The notes: a model not told the origin generated them from the sequence alone. Positions 49,403 to 58,845 are shown, counted from the stretch's first letter. The stretch: DNA of 64,000 bases from RYN-230 sp963837515 (GCA_963837515.1 CAWINT010000014.1:62001-126000), one strand, 5' to 3'. Made by a program: numbers and translations.

Positions 49403-50539
49403 GTGGCAGGCACCCGGCCGGCAAGGAAGGCACCCCAGGGACCCAACCCCGGCGTGCGGATCGCGCGGCCCTTCGGGATCCCGGTCTACATCTCGCCCTA
49501 CTGGTTCCTGATCGCCGCCCTGTTCATCCTGCTGTACGCGAACAGCCCGGTGGTGGCGGCCTCCAGCGGCGCGCGCTACCTGGTGGCGGCGGCGTTCGTG
49601 GTCCTGCTCTACGTCTCGGTCCTGGTGCACGAGCTGAGCCATTCCCTGGTCGCCCGTGGCTTCGGGCTGCCGGTGCGCCGCATCCTGCTCTACCCGCTCG
49701 GCGGGTTCTCCGAGATCGAGCAGGAGCCGCCGACCCCCGGCAAGGAGTTCCTCGTCTCGGCGGCCGGGCCGCTGATCTCGCTGGTTCTCGCGGCGATCGG
49801 CTATGGCGTGCTGCTCGCGGTCCGGCTGGGCGGCCTCCCCGAGCTGCTGATCCAGCAGCTCGTCTGGGCCAACCTGCTGGTCGGCCTGTTCAACCTGCTG
49901 CCCGGGCTGCCGCTCGACGGCGGCCGGATGCTCCGGGCCGGCGTGTGGAAACTCACCCGCAAGGCCTCCACCGGCACCGTGGTGGCCGCCTGGGCGGGCC
50001 GGGTGCTGGCCCTGGCCGTGCTGGCCGTCCCGCTGATCATGCTGAGCCGGTCGGGCAGCCAGGTGCTGCCCTCCGCGCTCTGGCTCGGCGTCATCGCCGC
50101 CTTCATGTGGACCGGCGCCACCCAGTCACTGCGCGCCAGCCGGGTCCGGGAGCGGCTGCCCGGGCTGCAGGCCCGGACGCTGGCCCGGCGGGCCATCGCC
50201 ATCCCGGCCTCGCTGCCGCTGGCGGAGGCGATCCGCCGGGCCGATGCGGCCGGGGCCCGCGCCCTGGTCGTCGTGGATCACGAGGACAAGCCGATCGCGA
50301 TCGTGAACGAGGGCGCGGTGATGGCGGTACCGCCGCAGCGCCGGCCCTGGGTGGACGCCGGCTCGCTGGCCCGGAGTGTCGAGGGCGGCCTGGTGCTGCC
50401 CGCCGACCTGTCCGGGATGGCTCTCCTGGAGGCGGTGCGGCGCACCCCAGCCTCGGAGTACCTGCTGGTGGAGCCCTCGGGCCAGGTGTACGGGGTGCTC
50501 TCGGCCAGCGATCTGGACCACGCCTTCGCCGGCGTCTAG
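49403..50539 (+). CDS. Site-2 protease (M50) with C-terminal CBS-like domains
   Basis: 378 aa. Intramembrane zinc protease of the Rip3/SpoIVFB-like group: catalytic HELSH near residues 75-79 and the second zinc motif NLLPGLPLDGGRML, with about six membrane helices. The C-terminal 140 residues carry CBS-type regions (LPLAEAIRRADAAGARALVVVDHEDKPIAIV, and EYLLVEPSGQVYGVLSASDLDHA; quoted in parts) that may sense nucleotides. Likely substrates are membrane-anchored anti-sigma factors or signal peptides; not determinable here. It lies upstream of trmI and arc, a conserved order. Confidence 0.93.
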   Translation: MAGTRPARKAPQGPNPGVRIARPFGIPVYISPYWFLIAALFILLYANSPVVAASSGARYLVAAAFVVLLYVSVLVHELSHSLVARGFGLPVRRILLYPLGGFSEIEQEPPTPGKEFLVSAAGPLISLVLAAIGYGVLLAVRLGGLPELLIQQLVWANLLVGLFNLLPGLPLDGGRMLRAGVWKLTRKASTGTVVAAWAGRVLALAVLAVPLIMLSRSGSQVLPSALWLGVIAAFMWTGATQSLRASRVRERLPGLQARTLARRAIAIPASLPLAEAIRRADAAGARALVVVDHEDKPIAIVNEGAVMAVPPQRRPWVDAGSLARSVEGGLVLPADLSGMALLEAVRRTPASEYLLVEPSGQVYGVLSASDLDHAFAGV

Positions 50540-50542
50540 CGC

Positions 50543-50548
50543 TACCCT
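50543..50548 (+). promoter_or_regulatory. -10 box of trmI
   Basis: TACCCT, 7 nt, then GTG 50556; leaderless start. Confidence 0.5.
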
Positions 50549-50555
50549 GTCCGGC

Positions 50556-51455
50556 GTGATCCGTCAGCCCCGCGGCCCGTTCGCCCCCGGAGACCAGGTC
50601 CAGCTCACCGACCCCAAGGGCCGCAAGCACCTGCTGGTGCTGGCCGAGGGCCGGATCTTCCACACCCACCGCGGCGGGGTGGCCCACGACGACCTGATCG
50701 GCGCGCCGGAGGGCAGCGTGGTGAAATCCTCCGGCGGCACGCCGTACGTCGCGCTGCGCCCGCTGTTGGCCGATTTCACCCTGGCCATGTCCCGGGGCGC
50801 GGCGGTTGTCTATCCCAAGGACGCGGCCCAGATCGTCGCGCTGGCGGACGTGTTCCCCGGGGCGGTGGTGCTGGAGGCGGGCGCCGGGTCCGGGGCCCTC
50901 GCCTGCTGGCTGCTGCGCTCGGTCGGCACCGCCGGGCGGCTGGTCTCCTACGAGCGGCGGGCCGACTTCGCCGACATCGCCCGGGCCAATGTCGAACGAT
51001 TTTTCGGCGGCCCGCATCCCGCGTGGGACCTGCGGGTAGGCGACCTGGCTGAGCTGCCGGCCGGCACGCCCGGGGGCGAGGTGGTTAGTGTGGGCGCGGA
51101 GCCAGCGGATAGGTTCGACAGGGTGGTACTGGATATGCTCGCGCCGTGGGAGTTCGTGGCGCTGTCCGCCGTCGCGCTGACCAGCGGCGGCGTGCTGTGC
51201 TGCTATGTCGCCACGGTCACCCAGCTGTCCAGGACAGTCGAGGCGATCAGGGAACATGGCGGCTACGACGAGCCGGCGGCCTGGGAATCACTGGTCCGCG
51301 GCTGGCACGCCGACGGGCTGGCCGTGCGGCCTGAGCACCGCATGGTGGGGCACACCGGCTTCCTGATCACGGCCCGGCGGCTGGCGGCCGGCGCCGTGGC
51401 GCCGCCTCGCCGGCGCCGGCCGGCGAAGGCTTCCCGCGGGGAGCCTGATCAGTGA
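50556..51455 (+). CDS. trmI: tRNA (adenine-N1-)-methyltransferase TrmI
   Basis: 299 aa. SAM-dependent enzyme that makes m1A58 in the T-loop of tRNAs. N-terminal OB-like part (GDQVQLTDPKGRKHLLVL, HTHRGGVAHDDLIG), then the Rossmann methyltransferase: VVYPKDAAQIV, SAM motif VLEAGAGSGALACWLL, SYERRADFADIARANV, and catalytic VVLDMLAPWEF. Family member of mycobacterial Rv2118c. The basic C-terminal tail (RRRRPAKASR) may bind tRNA. The next gene, arc, begins 90 nt on. Confidence 0.93.
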   Translation: MIRQPRGPFAPGDQVQLTDPKGRKHLLVLAEGRIFHTHRGGVAHDDLIGAPEGSVVKSSGGTPYVALRPLLADFTLAMSRGAAVVYPKDAAQIVALADVFPGAVVLEAGAGSGALACWLLRSVGTAGRLVSYERRADFADIARANVERFFGGPHPAWDLRVGDLAELPAGTPGGEVVSVGAEPADRFDRVVLDMLAPWEFVALSAVALTSGGVLCCYVATVTQLSRTVEAIREHGGYDEPAAWESLVRGWHADGLAVRPEHRMVGHTGFLITARRLAAGAVAPPRRRRPAKASRGEPDQ

Positions 51456-51544
51456 CAATGTCAGCGGCAGGCGGCACGAGGTTACGCCAGGGCCACGGAT
51501 AGGTAGGGTCTAAGTGAAGTCTGCTCTCGGAAGGGGGTGGGGGC

Positions 51545-53350
51545 GTGGCCAGTCGTGATGAAGGATCGCGCACCGCGCGGCACGACGACCAGGTTCAGGG
51601 CCTCACCACGCAGATCTCCTTCCTCGAGGAGGAGGTGGCGGTGCTGCGGCGCAGGCTGGCCGACGCACCGAGGCACGTCCGGCTGCTCGAGGAGCGGCTG
51701 CGTGAGACGGAGGCCAACCTCACCGCGGTGACCGGCCAGAACGAGCGGCTGGCTGACACACTGCGGGAAGCGCGCGACCAGATCGTGGCGCTGAAGGAAG
51801 AGGTCAACCGGCTGGCCCAGCCGCCGTCCGGGTTCGGCGTGTTCCTGCAGGCCTCCGAGGACGGCACCGCCGACGTGTTCACCGGTGGCCGGAAGATGCG
51901 GGTCAGCGTCAGCCCGGCGGTCGAGCTCGAGTCGCTGCGGCCCGGCCAGGAGGTCGTGCTGAACGAGGCGCTCAACGTGGTCATCGCCCAGGGCTACGAG
52001 ACCGTGGGCGAGATCGTCATGCTCAAGGAGCTGCTCGAGGGCGGCGACCGGGCGCTGGTGATCTCGCACGCGGACGAGGAGCGGGTGGTCCGGCTGGCCG
52101 AGCCGCTGCGCGCGGCCACCCTGCGGGCCGGCGACTCGCTGCTGCTGGAGCCGCGGTCCGGCTACGTGTACGAGCGCATTCCCAAGGCTGAGGTCGAGGA
52201 GCTGATCCTGGAGGAGGTGCCGGACATCACCTACTCCGACATCGGCGGCCTGGGCCCGCAGATCGTCCAGATCCGCGATGCGGTGGAACTGCCTTACCTG
52301 CACGCCGACCTGTTCCGGGAGCACCAGCTGCGGCCGCCCAAGGGCGTGCTGCTGTACGGCCCCCCCGGCTGCGGCAAGACGCTGATCGCCAAGGCGGTCG
52401 CCAACTCGCTGGCCAAGCAGGTGGCGAGGCGGACCGCGCAGCAGCGGGCTGAGTCCGGCGAGGCGGTGCCGGACGGGGCGGCCCGGGAGGGCAAGAGCTT
52501 CTTCCTCAACATCAAGGGCCCTGAGCTGCTCAACAAGTACGTCGGCGAGACCGAGCGGCACATTCGGCTGGTCTTCCAGCGGGCCCGGGAGAAGGCCAGC
52601 GAAGGCATGCCGGTCATCGTGTTCTTCGACGAGATGGACTCGATCTTCCGCACCCGCGGCTCGGGCGTGTCCAGCGACGTGGAGAACACCATCGTCCCGC
52701 AGCTGCTGTCCGAGATCGACGGCGTCGAAGGGCTGGAGAACGTCATCGTCATCGGCGCCTCCAACCGGGAGGACATGATCGACCCGGCCATCCTGCGCCC
52801 GGGCCGGCTCGACGTCAAGATCAAGATCGAGCGCCCCGACGCGGAGGCGGCTAAGGACATCTTCTCCAAGTACGTGCTGACCGGGCTGCCGCTGCACCCC
52901 GACGACCTGGCCGAGCACGGCGGGTCGCGGGAGGCGACGGTGGACGCGATGATCCAGCGGGTCGTCGAGCGGATGTACAGCGAGACGGAGGAGAACCGGT
53001 TCCTCGAGGTGACCTACGCCAACGGGGACAAGGAAGTGCTGTACTTCAAGGACTTCAACTCCGGCGCCATGATCGAGAACATCGTGGCCCGGGCGAAGAA
53101 GATGGCGATCAAGGAGTTCCTGGAGACCGGGCAGAAGGGCATGCGGATCGCGCATCTCATGACCGCCTGCGTGGACGAATTCAGCGAGAACGAGGACCTG
53201 CCCAACACCACCAACCCCGACGACTGGGCGCGGATCTCCGGCAAGAAGGGCGAGCGGATCGTGTACATCAGGACCTTGGTCTCCGGCAAGCAGGGCACCG
53301 AGGCCGGGCGCTCGATCGACACGGTCGCCAACACCGGGCAGTACCTCTAG
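51545..53350 (+). CDS. arc: Proteasome-associated AAA+ ATPase ARC/Mpa
   Basis: 601 aa. Ring-shaped unfoldase that recognises Pup and feeds pupylated proteins to the 20S core. N-terminal coiled coil (about residues 14-84, heptads such as ISFLEEEVAVLRRRL) that grips Pup, two OB-fold segments, then the AAA module: Walker A GPPGCGKT, Walker B IVFFDEMD, sensor ASNRED. It ends in GQYL, the C-terminal Gln-Tyr-Leu motif that docks into the proteasome alpha ring. GTG 51545 follows a GGAAGGGGG stretch; a TAGGGT box about 60 nt upstream suggests a leadered promoter. Confidence 0.97.
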   Translation: MASRDEGSRTARHDDQVQGLTTQISFLEEEVAVLRRRLADAPRHVRLLEERLRETEANLTAVTGQNERLADTLREARDQIVALKEEVNRLAQPPSGFGVFLQASEDGTADVFTGGRKMRVSVSPAVELESLRPGQEVVLNEALNVVIAQGYETVGEIVMLKELLEGGDRALVISHADEERVVRLAEPLRAATLRAGDSLLLEPRSGYVYERIPKAEVEELILEEVPDITYSDIGGLGPQIVQIRDAVELPYLHADLFREHQLRPPKGVLLYGPPGCGKTLIAKAVANSLAKQVARRTAQQRAESGEAVPDGAAREGKSFFLNIKGPELLNKYVGETERHIRLVFQRAREKASEGMPVIVFFDEMDSIFRTRGSGVSSDVENTIVPQLLSEIDGVEGLENVIVIGASNREDMIDPAILRPGRLDVKIKIERPDAEAAKDIFSKYVLTGLPLHPDDLAEHGGSREATVDAMIQRVVERMYSETEENRFLEVTYANGDKEVLYFKDFNSGAMIENIVARAKKMAIKEFLETGQKGMRIAHLMTACVDEFSENEDLPNTTNPDDWARISGKKGERIVYIRTLVSGKQGTEAGRSIDTVANTGQYL

Positions 53351-53409
53351 GCGTGTGGGCGCAGTGGTGCCGGCCGGAGTGGCCTGCCGCAGTGGCCGCC
53401 GGCCGGCAC

Positions 53410-53415
53410 TAGGCT
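53410..53415 (+). promoter_or_regulatory. -10 box of dop
   Basis: TAGGCT, 7 nt, then ATG 53423; no Shine-Dalgarno. Confidence 0.5.
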
Positions 53416-53422
53416 CGAAGCC

Positions 53423-54940
53423 ATGAGCGTGCGCCGCGTAATGGGAACGGAGACCGAGTACGGCATCTCGGTCCCCGGCCAGCCAGGGGCGAATGCCATG
53501 GTGACGTCGTCTCAGGTGGTCAACGCCTACCAGGCGGCGACCTCGGCGCGTACCAGGCGGGCCCGGTGGGATTTCGAGGAGGAAAATCCGCTGCGTGATG
53601 CCCGTGGCTTCGATCTGACCCGGGAATCCGCCGATGCCACCCAGCTGACCGACGAGGACCTGGGCCTGGCCAACGTCATCCTCACCAATGGGGCGCGGCT
53701 GTACGTGGACCACGCTCACCCGGAGTACTCGGCGCCCGAGTGCACCAACCCGCTGGCCGCCGTCATCTGGGACAAGGCGGGGGAGCGGGTGATGGCCGAG
53801 GCCGCGGCCCGGGCCGCCACCGTCCCGGGCAGCTCGCCGATCCAGCTCTACAAGAACAACACCGACAACAAGGGCGCCTCGTACGGGTGCCACGAGAACT
53901 ACCTGATGCGCCGGGCCACCCCGTTCGCGGACATCGTCCGGCACCTCACCCCGTTCTTCGTGTCCCGCCAGGTGGTCTGCGGCGCGGGCCGGGTCGGGCT
54001 GGGCGCGGACGGCCGGGACGACGGCTTCCAGATCAGCCAGCGGGCCGACTTCTTCGAGGTCGAGGTCGGGCTGGAGACCACCCTCAAGCGGCCGATCATC
54101 AACACCCGGGACGAGCCGCACGCCGACCCGGAGAAGTACCGCCGGCTGCACGTGATCATCGGCGACGCCAACATGAGCGAGCTCAGCACCTATCTCAAGC
54201 TGGGCACCACCGCCCTGGTGCTGGCGATGATCGAGGACAAGTTCCTCGGCGTCGACCTGTCCATCGAGTCGCCGGTGGCGGAGCTGCGGGCCATCTCACA
54301 CGACCCGTCCTGCCGCCATGTGGTCACCCTGCGTGATAGCCGCAAGATGACCGGCGTCCAGCTGCAGATGGAATACCTGGAGCTGGCCCGGAAGTACACC
54401 GAGGACAAGTTCGGCTCGGACGTGGACGAGATGACCTCCGACGTGCTGGACCGCTGGGAGTCGGTGCTGTCCCGGCTGGCTGACGACCCGATGCAGCTGT
54501 CCCGGGAACTGGACTGGGTGGCCAAGCTGGAACTGCTGGAGGGCTACCGCACCCGGGACGGGCTGGCCTGGGGGCACCCGCGGCTGCAACTGGTGGACCT
54601 GCAGTACTCCGACGTGCGCCCGGATCGCGGGCTGTACAACCGGCTGGCCGCCCGGGGCCGGATCACCCGGCTCGTCACCGAGGACCAGGTCCGGGCGGCG
54701 ATCGAGACGCCGCCCGAGGACACCCGGGCCTATTTCCGGGGCCGCTGTCTGCAGCAGTACCCGGAGTCGGTGGCGGCCGCGTCCTGGGACTCTGTCATCT
54801 TCGACATTCCGGGCCGGGAGTCGCTGCAGCGGGTGCCCACCCTGGAGCCGCTCCGGGGCACCCGGGCCCACGTGGGCGGGCTGCTGAACCGGTGCCGGAC
54901 CGCTGCGGAACTCGTGGCCGCCCTCACCGGTCAGGACTGA
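53423..54940 (+). CDS. dop: Deamidase of Pup / depupylase
   Basis: 505 aa, glutamine-synthetase-like fold. Converts the C-terminal Gln of Pup to Glu and removes Pup from substrates. Family features: MGTETEYGISVPG at the N-terminus with the catalytic/Mg2+ Glu residues, an early Dop-specific loop (about residues 40-75), NNTDNKGASYGCHENYL, and INTRDEPHADPEKYRRLHVI. The protein is longer than PafA because of the Dop loop. Between arc and pup, the canonical order. pup begins 86 nt downstream. Confidence 0.96.
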   Translation: MSVRRVMGTETEYGISVPGQPGANAMVTSSQVVNAYQAATSARTRRARWDFEEENPLRDARGFDLTRESADATQLTDEDLGLANVILTNGARLYVDHAHPEYSAPECTNPLAAVIWDKAGERVMAEAAARAATVPGSSPIQLYKNNTDNKGASYGCHENYLMRRATPFADIVRHLTPFFVSRQVVCGAGRVGLGADGRDDGFQISQRADFFEVEVGLETTLKRPIINTRDEPHADPEKYRRLHVIIGDANMSELSTYLKLGTTALVLAMIEDKFLGVDLSIESPVAELRAISHDPSCRHVVTLRDSRKMTGVQLQMEYLELARKYTEDKFGSDVDEMTSDVLDRWESVLSRLADDPMQLSRELDWVAKLELLEGYRTRDGLAWGHPRLQLVDLQYSDVRPDRGLYNRLAARGRITRLVTEDQVRAAIETPPEDTRAYFRGRCLQQYPESVAAASWDSVIFDIPGRESLQRVPTLEPLRGTRAHVGGLLNRCRTAAELVAALTGQD

Positions 54941-55026
54941 GACTCCCCGATTCAGGGTTGGACAGGCCGCCCGGAGGCGAAGATACGGTTAAGCCAGGGA
55001 GCACCTGCAATACGGAGGTTTCGGGC

Positions 55027-55236
55027 ATGGCGACAAAGGACACCGGGGGCCAGCGGCAGGTTCCGAAGCGCAGTCAGGACACCGAAGAGGAGGAGCCGCA
55101 GTCCACGGCGGACGTCAAGGAGCGCCAGGAGAAGCTGGCCGATGACGTGGACGCCATCCTCGACGAGATCGACGAGGTTCTCGAGGAGAACGCGGAGGAG
55201 TTCGTCCGCTCCTACGTGCAGAAGGGCGGTCAGTGA
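55027..55236 (+). CDS. pup: Prokaryotic ubiquitin-like protein Pup
   Basis: 69 aa, intrinsically disordered with a helix-forming region (about residues 30-60: DVDAILDEIDEVLEENAEEFV) that folds on the ARC coiled coil. It ends in GGQ, so Dop must deamidate the terminal Gln before PafA links it to lysines. ATG 55027 has GGAGG upstream. Highly acidic middle (TEEEEPQ). Length fits the 60-70 aa family range. Confidence 0.97.
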   Translation: MATKDTGGQRQVPKRSQDTEEEEPQSTADVKERQEKLADDVDAILDEIDEVLEENAEEFVRSYVQKGGQ

Positions 55237-55499
55237 CGGCCGGCCGCCGGCGCTATTGACCGGGAGACCGGAAGAGGGGAGGCCCGGCGCAGGAGGGCCC
55301 CGCCGAGCCGGTGGTCCCGGGGGGTTCCAGGGTCGTCCCCATTGACCAGCCGTCCCCGCGGCCGGCACAGAGCGGCCCCGGCGGCCCGGCTGCCGGGTTC
55401 GCCGTGGGCTGACGCCAGGTGGCCCGCACCGGCTGCACGGGCGGTGCCGGGCGGCAGTAAGGTCAGGGCGTAGTGGCGGGCTAACCGGAAGGACGCGGC
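55237..55499 (+). promoter_or_regulatory. Pup-prcB spacer with repeat remnant and possible promoter
   Basis: 263 nt without a gene. A minus-strand copy of the dispersed palindromic repeat lies at about 55317-55341. TAAGGT at 55458-55463 is a candidate -10 box 37 nt upstream of the prcB GTG, and AAGGA provides a Shine-Dalgarno. pup and prcB are usually close together, so this spacer may uncouple them. Confidence 0.45.
55317..55341 (-). repeat. Dispersed palindromic repeat copy between pup and prcB
   Basis: Minus strand reads GGGGACGACCCTGGAACCCCCC, matching the 36.5 kb copy; the left arm of the hairpin is partly lost. Confidence 0.5.
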
Positions 55500-56399
55500 G
55501 TGGCTGGGAGTTTCTTCGGCGAGAAGTTCACCTCGGTGTGCCTGAACGCGGGCACCTCGTCCTTCGCTGACCTGGTGGCCTCCTGCGCGCCGGAGATGCT
55601 GCCGGGGGCCGGGGCGGGCGCCACCGCGGCCCGGCTGGGGCCGGGCGGGCGGGCGGCCACGGACGGCGAGGCGGCGAAGCTGCCGCACGGCACCACGATC
55701 GTCGCGGCCCGCTGCGCCGAGGGGGTGGTGATGGCCGGTGACCGCCGGGCCACGGCCGGGAACATGATCGCCCAGCGGGACATCGAGAAGGTGTTCCGCA
55801 GCGACGACTACTCCTGCGTGGGCATCGCCGGCGTGGCCGGCATCGGGCTGGAGCTGGTCCGGCTGTTCCAGCTGGAGCTGGAGCACTACGAGAAGCTCGA
55901 GGGCCGCACGCTGTCCCTGGAAGGCAAGGCCAACCGGCTGGCCGCCTTCGTCCGGGGCAACATGGGCGCTGCCATGCAGGGGCTGATAGTGGTCCCGCTG
56001 TTCGCCGGCTACGACGACCTCGCCGGGCAGGGCCGGATCTTCAGCTACGACGCCACCGGCGGCCGGTACGAGGAACGCCCGTTCCATGCCATCGGGTCCG
56101 GGTCGGTGTTCGCCCGCGGCTCGCTGAAGAAGCTCTACACCGAGGGCCTGCCGCGGCAGGACGCCATGCTCGTCTGCATGCACGCGCTCTATGACGCGGC
56201 CGACGACGACTCCGCCACCGGCGGCCCCGATCTGGCCCGGCGGATCTACCCGGTGGTCGCCGAGGTCACCGCCGACGGGTTCCGGCGGCTGCCCGACGAC
56301 GAGGCGGGCGAGTACGCCACGGCGGTGGTCACCGAGCGGATGTCCTCGCCGGGCGGCCCCGTCGCGCCACTGCGCCCCGCCGCCGGGGACGCCGGCTAA
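55500..56399 (+). CDS. prcB: 20S proteasome beta subunit precursor
   Basis: 299 aa. N-terminal-nucleophile hydrolase. Propeptide of about 64 residues ends LPHG; autocatalysis exposes Thr65 in GTTIVA, the catalytic nucleophile. Further hallmarks: VVMAGDRRATAGNMIAQRDIEKVF (with the conserved Asp and Lys; quoted in part), GIAGVAG, and SGSVFARGSLKKL. The C-terminus is Pro/Gly-rich. GTG start with AAGGA upstream. prcA follows 54 nt downstream. Confidence 0.96.
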   Translation: MAGSFFGEKFTSVCLNAGTSSFADLVASCAPEMLPGAGAGATAARLGPGGRAATDGEAAKLPHGTTIVAARCAEGVVMAGDRRATAGNMIAQRDIEKVFRSDDYSCVGIAGVAGIGLELVRLFQLELEHYEKLEGRTLSLEGKANRLAAFVRGNMGAAMQGLIVVPLFAGYDDLAGQGRIFSYDATGGRYEERPFHAIGSGSVFARGSLKKLYTEGLPRQDAMLVCMHALYDAADDDSATGGPDLARRIYPVVAEVTADGFRRLPDDEAGEYATAVVTERMSSPGGPVAPLRPAAGDAG

Positions 56400-56453
56400 C
56401 CGCCGGCCCGGCCTCGCCCGACCAGCCACCACACGAGTAGGGGTAACAGCCCG

Positions 56454-57260
56454 GTGAGTATGCCGTTCTACGTCTCGCCTGAACAGCAGATGAAAGACAA
56501 GGCGGACTACGCGCGGAAGGGCATCGCGCGGGGCCGCAGCGGGGTCGTCATCCAGTACGACGCCGGCATCCTCTTTGTCGCGCCGAACCCGTCCAGCGCG
56601 CTGCACAAGATCAGCGAGATCTACGACCGGATCGCCTTCGCCGCGGTGGGCCGCTACAACGAGTTCGAGAACCTGCGCAAGGCCGGGGTCCGCTACGCCG
56701 ACATGACCGGCTACCAGTACGACCGCAGCGACGTGACCGCGCGGGGCCTGGCCAACTGGTACGCGCAGATCCTCGGGCAGTTCTTCACCGAGAGCAACAA
56801 GCCGTTCGAGGTGGAGCTGGTGGTGGGCGAGGTGGGTGAGACGCCCGCCGCGGACCAGATCTACCGGATCACGTTCGACGGGTCGGTCGCCGAGGAGCAT
56901 GGCTACGTGGCCATGGGCGGCCAGGCCGACCAGGTCGCCGCGGTGCTCAAGGACCACTATTCCGACGGCCTGCCGCTGGTACGGGCGCTCGGCGCCGCGA
57001 TCGCGGGGCTGTCCGGGCAGGGCAACGGCGACGGTGCCGACCTCAGCGCCGGGCAGCTGGAAGTGGGCATCCTGGACCGGGGGCGGGCGCACCGGACCTT
57101 CCGCCGGCTCACCGGCACCCGGCTGGAGTCGCTGCTGGCCGAGGCGAAGAGCGCCGGCCGCCGCGGCAAGTCCAGCCCCGCCGCCCCGGCGCCGGACGAG
57201 TCCGCCAGCCCGGCCGCAGGTGAGTCCGCCAGCCCGGACGACACCGGCACGGCGCCCTGA
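56454..57260 (+). CDS. prcA: 20S proteasome alpha subunit
   Basis: 268 aa. Forms the outer rings of the core particle, lacks the catalytic Thr and gates entry. N-terminal gating segment MSMPFYVSPEQQMKDKADYARKGIARGRS (quoted in part) is typical; NPSSALHKISEIYDRIAF and GYQYDRSDVT follow. The C-terminal about 35 residues are Ser/Pro/Ala-rich with two ESASP repeats, an unstructured tail. GTG 56454 matches the family N-terminus. Confidence 0.96.
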   Translation: MSMPFYVSPEQQMKDKADYARKGIARGRSGVVIQYDAGILFVAPNPSSALHKISEIYDRIAFAAVGRYNEFENLRKAGVRYADMTGYQYDRSDVTARGLANWYAQILGQFFTESNKPFEVELVVGEVGETPAADQIYRITFDGSVAEEHGYVAMGGQADQVAAVLKDHYSDGLPLVRALGAAIAGLSGQGNGDGADLSAGQLEVGILDRGRAHRTFRRLTGTRLESLLAEAKSAGRRGKSSPAAPAPDESASPAAGESASPDDTGTAP

Positions 57261-57323
57261 GGCCTGGACAACTGCTAACGATTGCAGGAGCATGACCAGG
57301 ACACGCTAAGACCTGGAGGACGA

Positions 57324-58787
57324 GTGAGCACGGCGGACCTGGCAGCCACCACGGGCATCGAGGTGCCCACGGGACTGCTCATCGGCGGTGAGTGGACCAA
57401 GGGCGGAGCGGGGCAGATCGGGGTCACCGACCCGGCCACCGAGGAGACCATCGCGGAGGTGGCCGACGCCACCGCCGAGGACGCCCTCGCCGCCGTGGAC
57501 GCGGCCGACGCGGCCGCGGCCGCCTGGGCGGCCACTGCGCCCCGCGAGCGCGCCGAGTGCCTGCGCCGGGCCTGGGCGCTGATGACCGAGCGGGCCGAGC
57601 CGCTGGCCCGGCTGATGACGCTGGAGAACGGCAAGGCCCTGCCGGACGCGCGCGGCGAGGTCAGCTACGCGGCCGAGTTCTTCCGCTGGTACGCGGAGGA
57701 GGCGGTCCGGATGGACGGCTCGGTGCTGACCGCCCCGGCCGGCACCAACCGGATCCTGGTGGTGCGCCAGCCGGTCGGCGTGAGCGTGCTGATCACCCCG
57801 TGGAATTTCCCGGCCGCGATGGCCACCCGCAAGATCGGCCCCGCCCTGGCGGCGGGCTGCACGGTGGTGCTCAAGCCGGCCAAGGAGACCCCGCTCACCG
57901 CGCTGGCGGTGGCGGGCATCCTGCGCGAGGCGGGCGTCCCCGGCGGGGTGGTCAACGTGGTGACCACCTCGTCGGCCAGCCGGTTCAGCCAGGCCGTGCT
58001 GGCCGACCCGCGGGTGCGCAAGCTGTCGTTCACCGGGTCCACCGAGGTCGGCCGGGTGCTGCTGAAGGCGGCCGCCGACCAGGTGATCAACTGCTCCATG
58101 GAGCTGGGCGGCAACGCACCGTTCCTGATCTTCGAGGACGCCGACATCAAGGCCGCGCTGGACGGCGCGTTCCTGGCCAAGATGCGCAACGGCGGCGAGG
58201 CGTGCACCGCCGCCAACCGGTTCTACGTGCACGAGGCGGTGGCCGACGAGTTCACCGCCGCCTTCGCCGCCCGGCTGGGCGGGCTCAAGGTCGGCCCGGG
58301 GCTGGAGCCGGGCACCGAACTGGGCCCGCTGGTCAACGAGGACACCCGGTCCAAGGTGGCCGGCCTGGTCGCTGATGCCGCCGCGGCGGGCGGCCGGGTG
58401 CTGACCGGCGGCGCCGTGCCGGACCGCAAGGGCTTCTTCTACGCCCCGACCGTACTGGACAACGTGCAACCGGGCGCCGGCATCCTCAACGAGGAGATCT
58501 TCGGGCCGGTCGCACCGATCGTCCGGTTCAGTGACGAGGCCGACGCGATCGCGTGGGCCAACGACACCGAGTACGGCCTGGTGTCCTACGTCTACACCCG
58601 GGACCTGCGCCGGTCGCTGCGGGTGGCCGAGGCGCTGGAGGCCGGCATGGTCGGCATCAACCGCGGCGTGGTGTCCGACCCGGCGGCGCCGTTCGGCGGG
58701 GTCAAGCAGTCCGGGCTGGGCCGGGAAGGCGGCCACGACGGGCTGCTGGAGTTCACCGAGACCAAGTACATCGCCGTCGATTGGTGA
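57324..58787 (+). CDS. Succinate-semialdehyde dehydrogenase-like aldehyde dehydrogenase
   Basis: 487 aa from GTG 57324 (GGAGG 4 nt upstream). NAD(P)+-dependent ALDH superfamily. Substrate-site motifs: ITPWNFPAAMATRKIGPALAAGC (quoted in part), KPAKETPLTA with the cofactor Lys, MELGGNAPF with the general-base Glu, and GEACTAANRF with the catalytic Cys. The overall type is GabD-like, for oxidation of succinate semialdehyde from GABA or polyamine breakdown; specificity is not proven. It is inserted between prcA and pafA, where most actinomycetes have proteasome genes only. Confidence 0.9.
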   Translation: MSTADLAATTGIEVPTGLLIGGEWTKGGAGQIGVTDPATEETIAEVADATAEDALAAVDAADAAAAAWAATAPRERAECLRRAWALMTERAEPLARLMTLENGKALPDARGEVSYAAEFFRWYAEEAVRMDGSVLTAPAGTNRILVVRQPVGVSVLITPWNFPAAMATRKIGPALAAGCTVVLKPAKETPLTALAVAGILREAGVPGGVVNVVTTSSASRFSQAVLADPRVRKLSFTGSTEVGRVLLKAAADQVINCSMELGGNAPFLIFEDADIKAALDGAFLAKMRNGGEACTAANRFYVHEAVADEFTAAFAARLGGLKVGPGLEPGTELGPLVNEDTRSKVAGLVADAAAAGGRVLTGGAVPDRKGFFYAPTVLDNVQPGAGILNEEIFGPVAPIVRFSDEADAIAWANDTEYGLVSYVYTRDLRRSLRVAEALEAGMVGINRGVVSDPAAPFGGVKQSGLGREGGHDGLLEFTETKYIAVDW

Positions 58788-58845
58788 GTCCTGGCCGACA
58801 CGCGCCCGGCGCCCCCTGCTGGCGCCCGTCCGGCCCGTCGTGACG

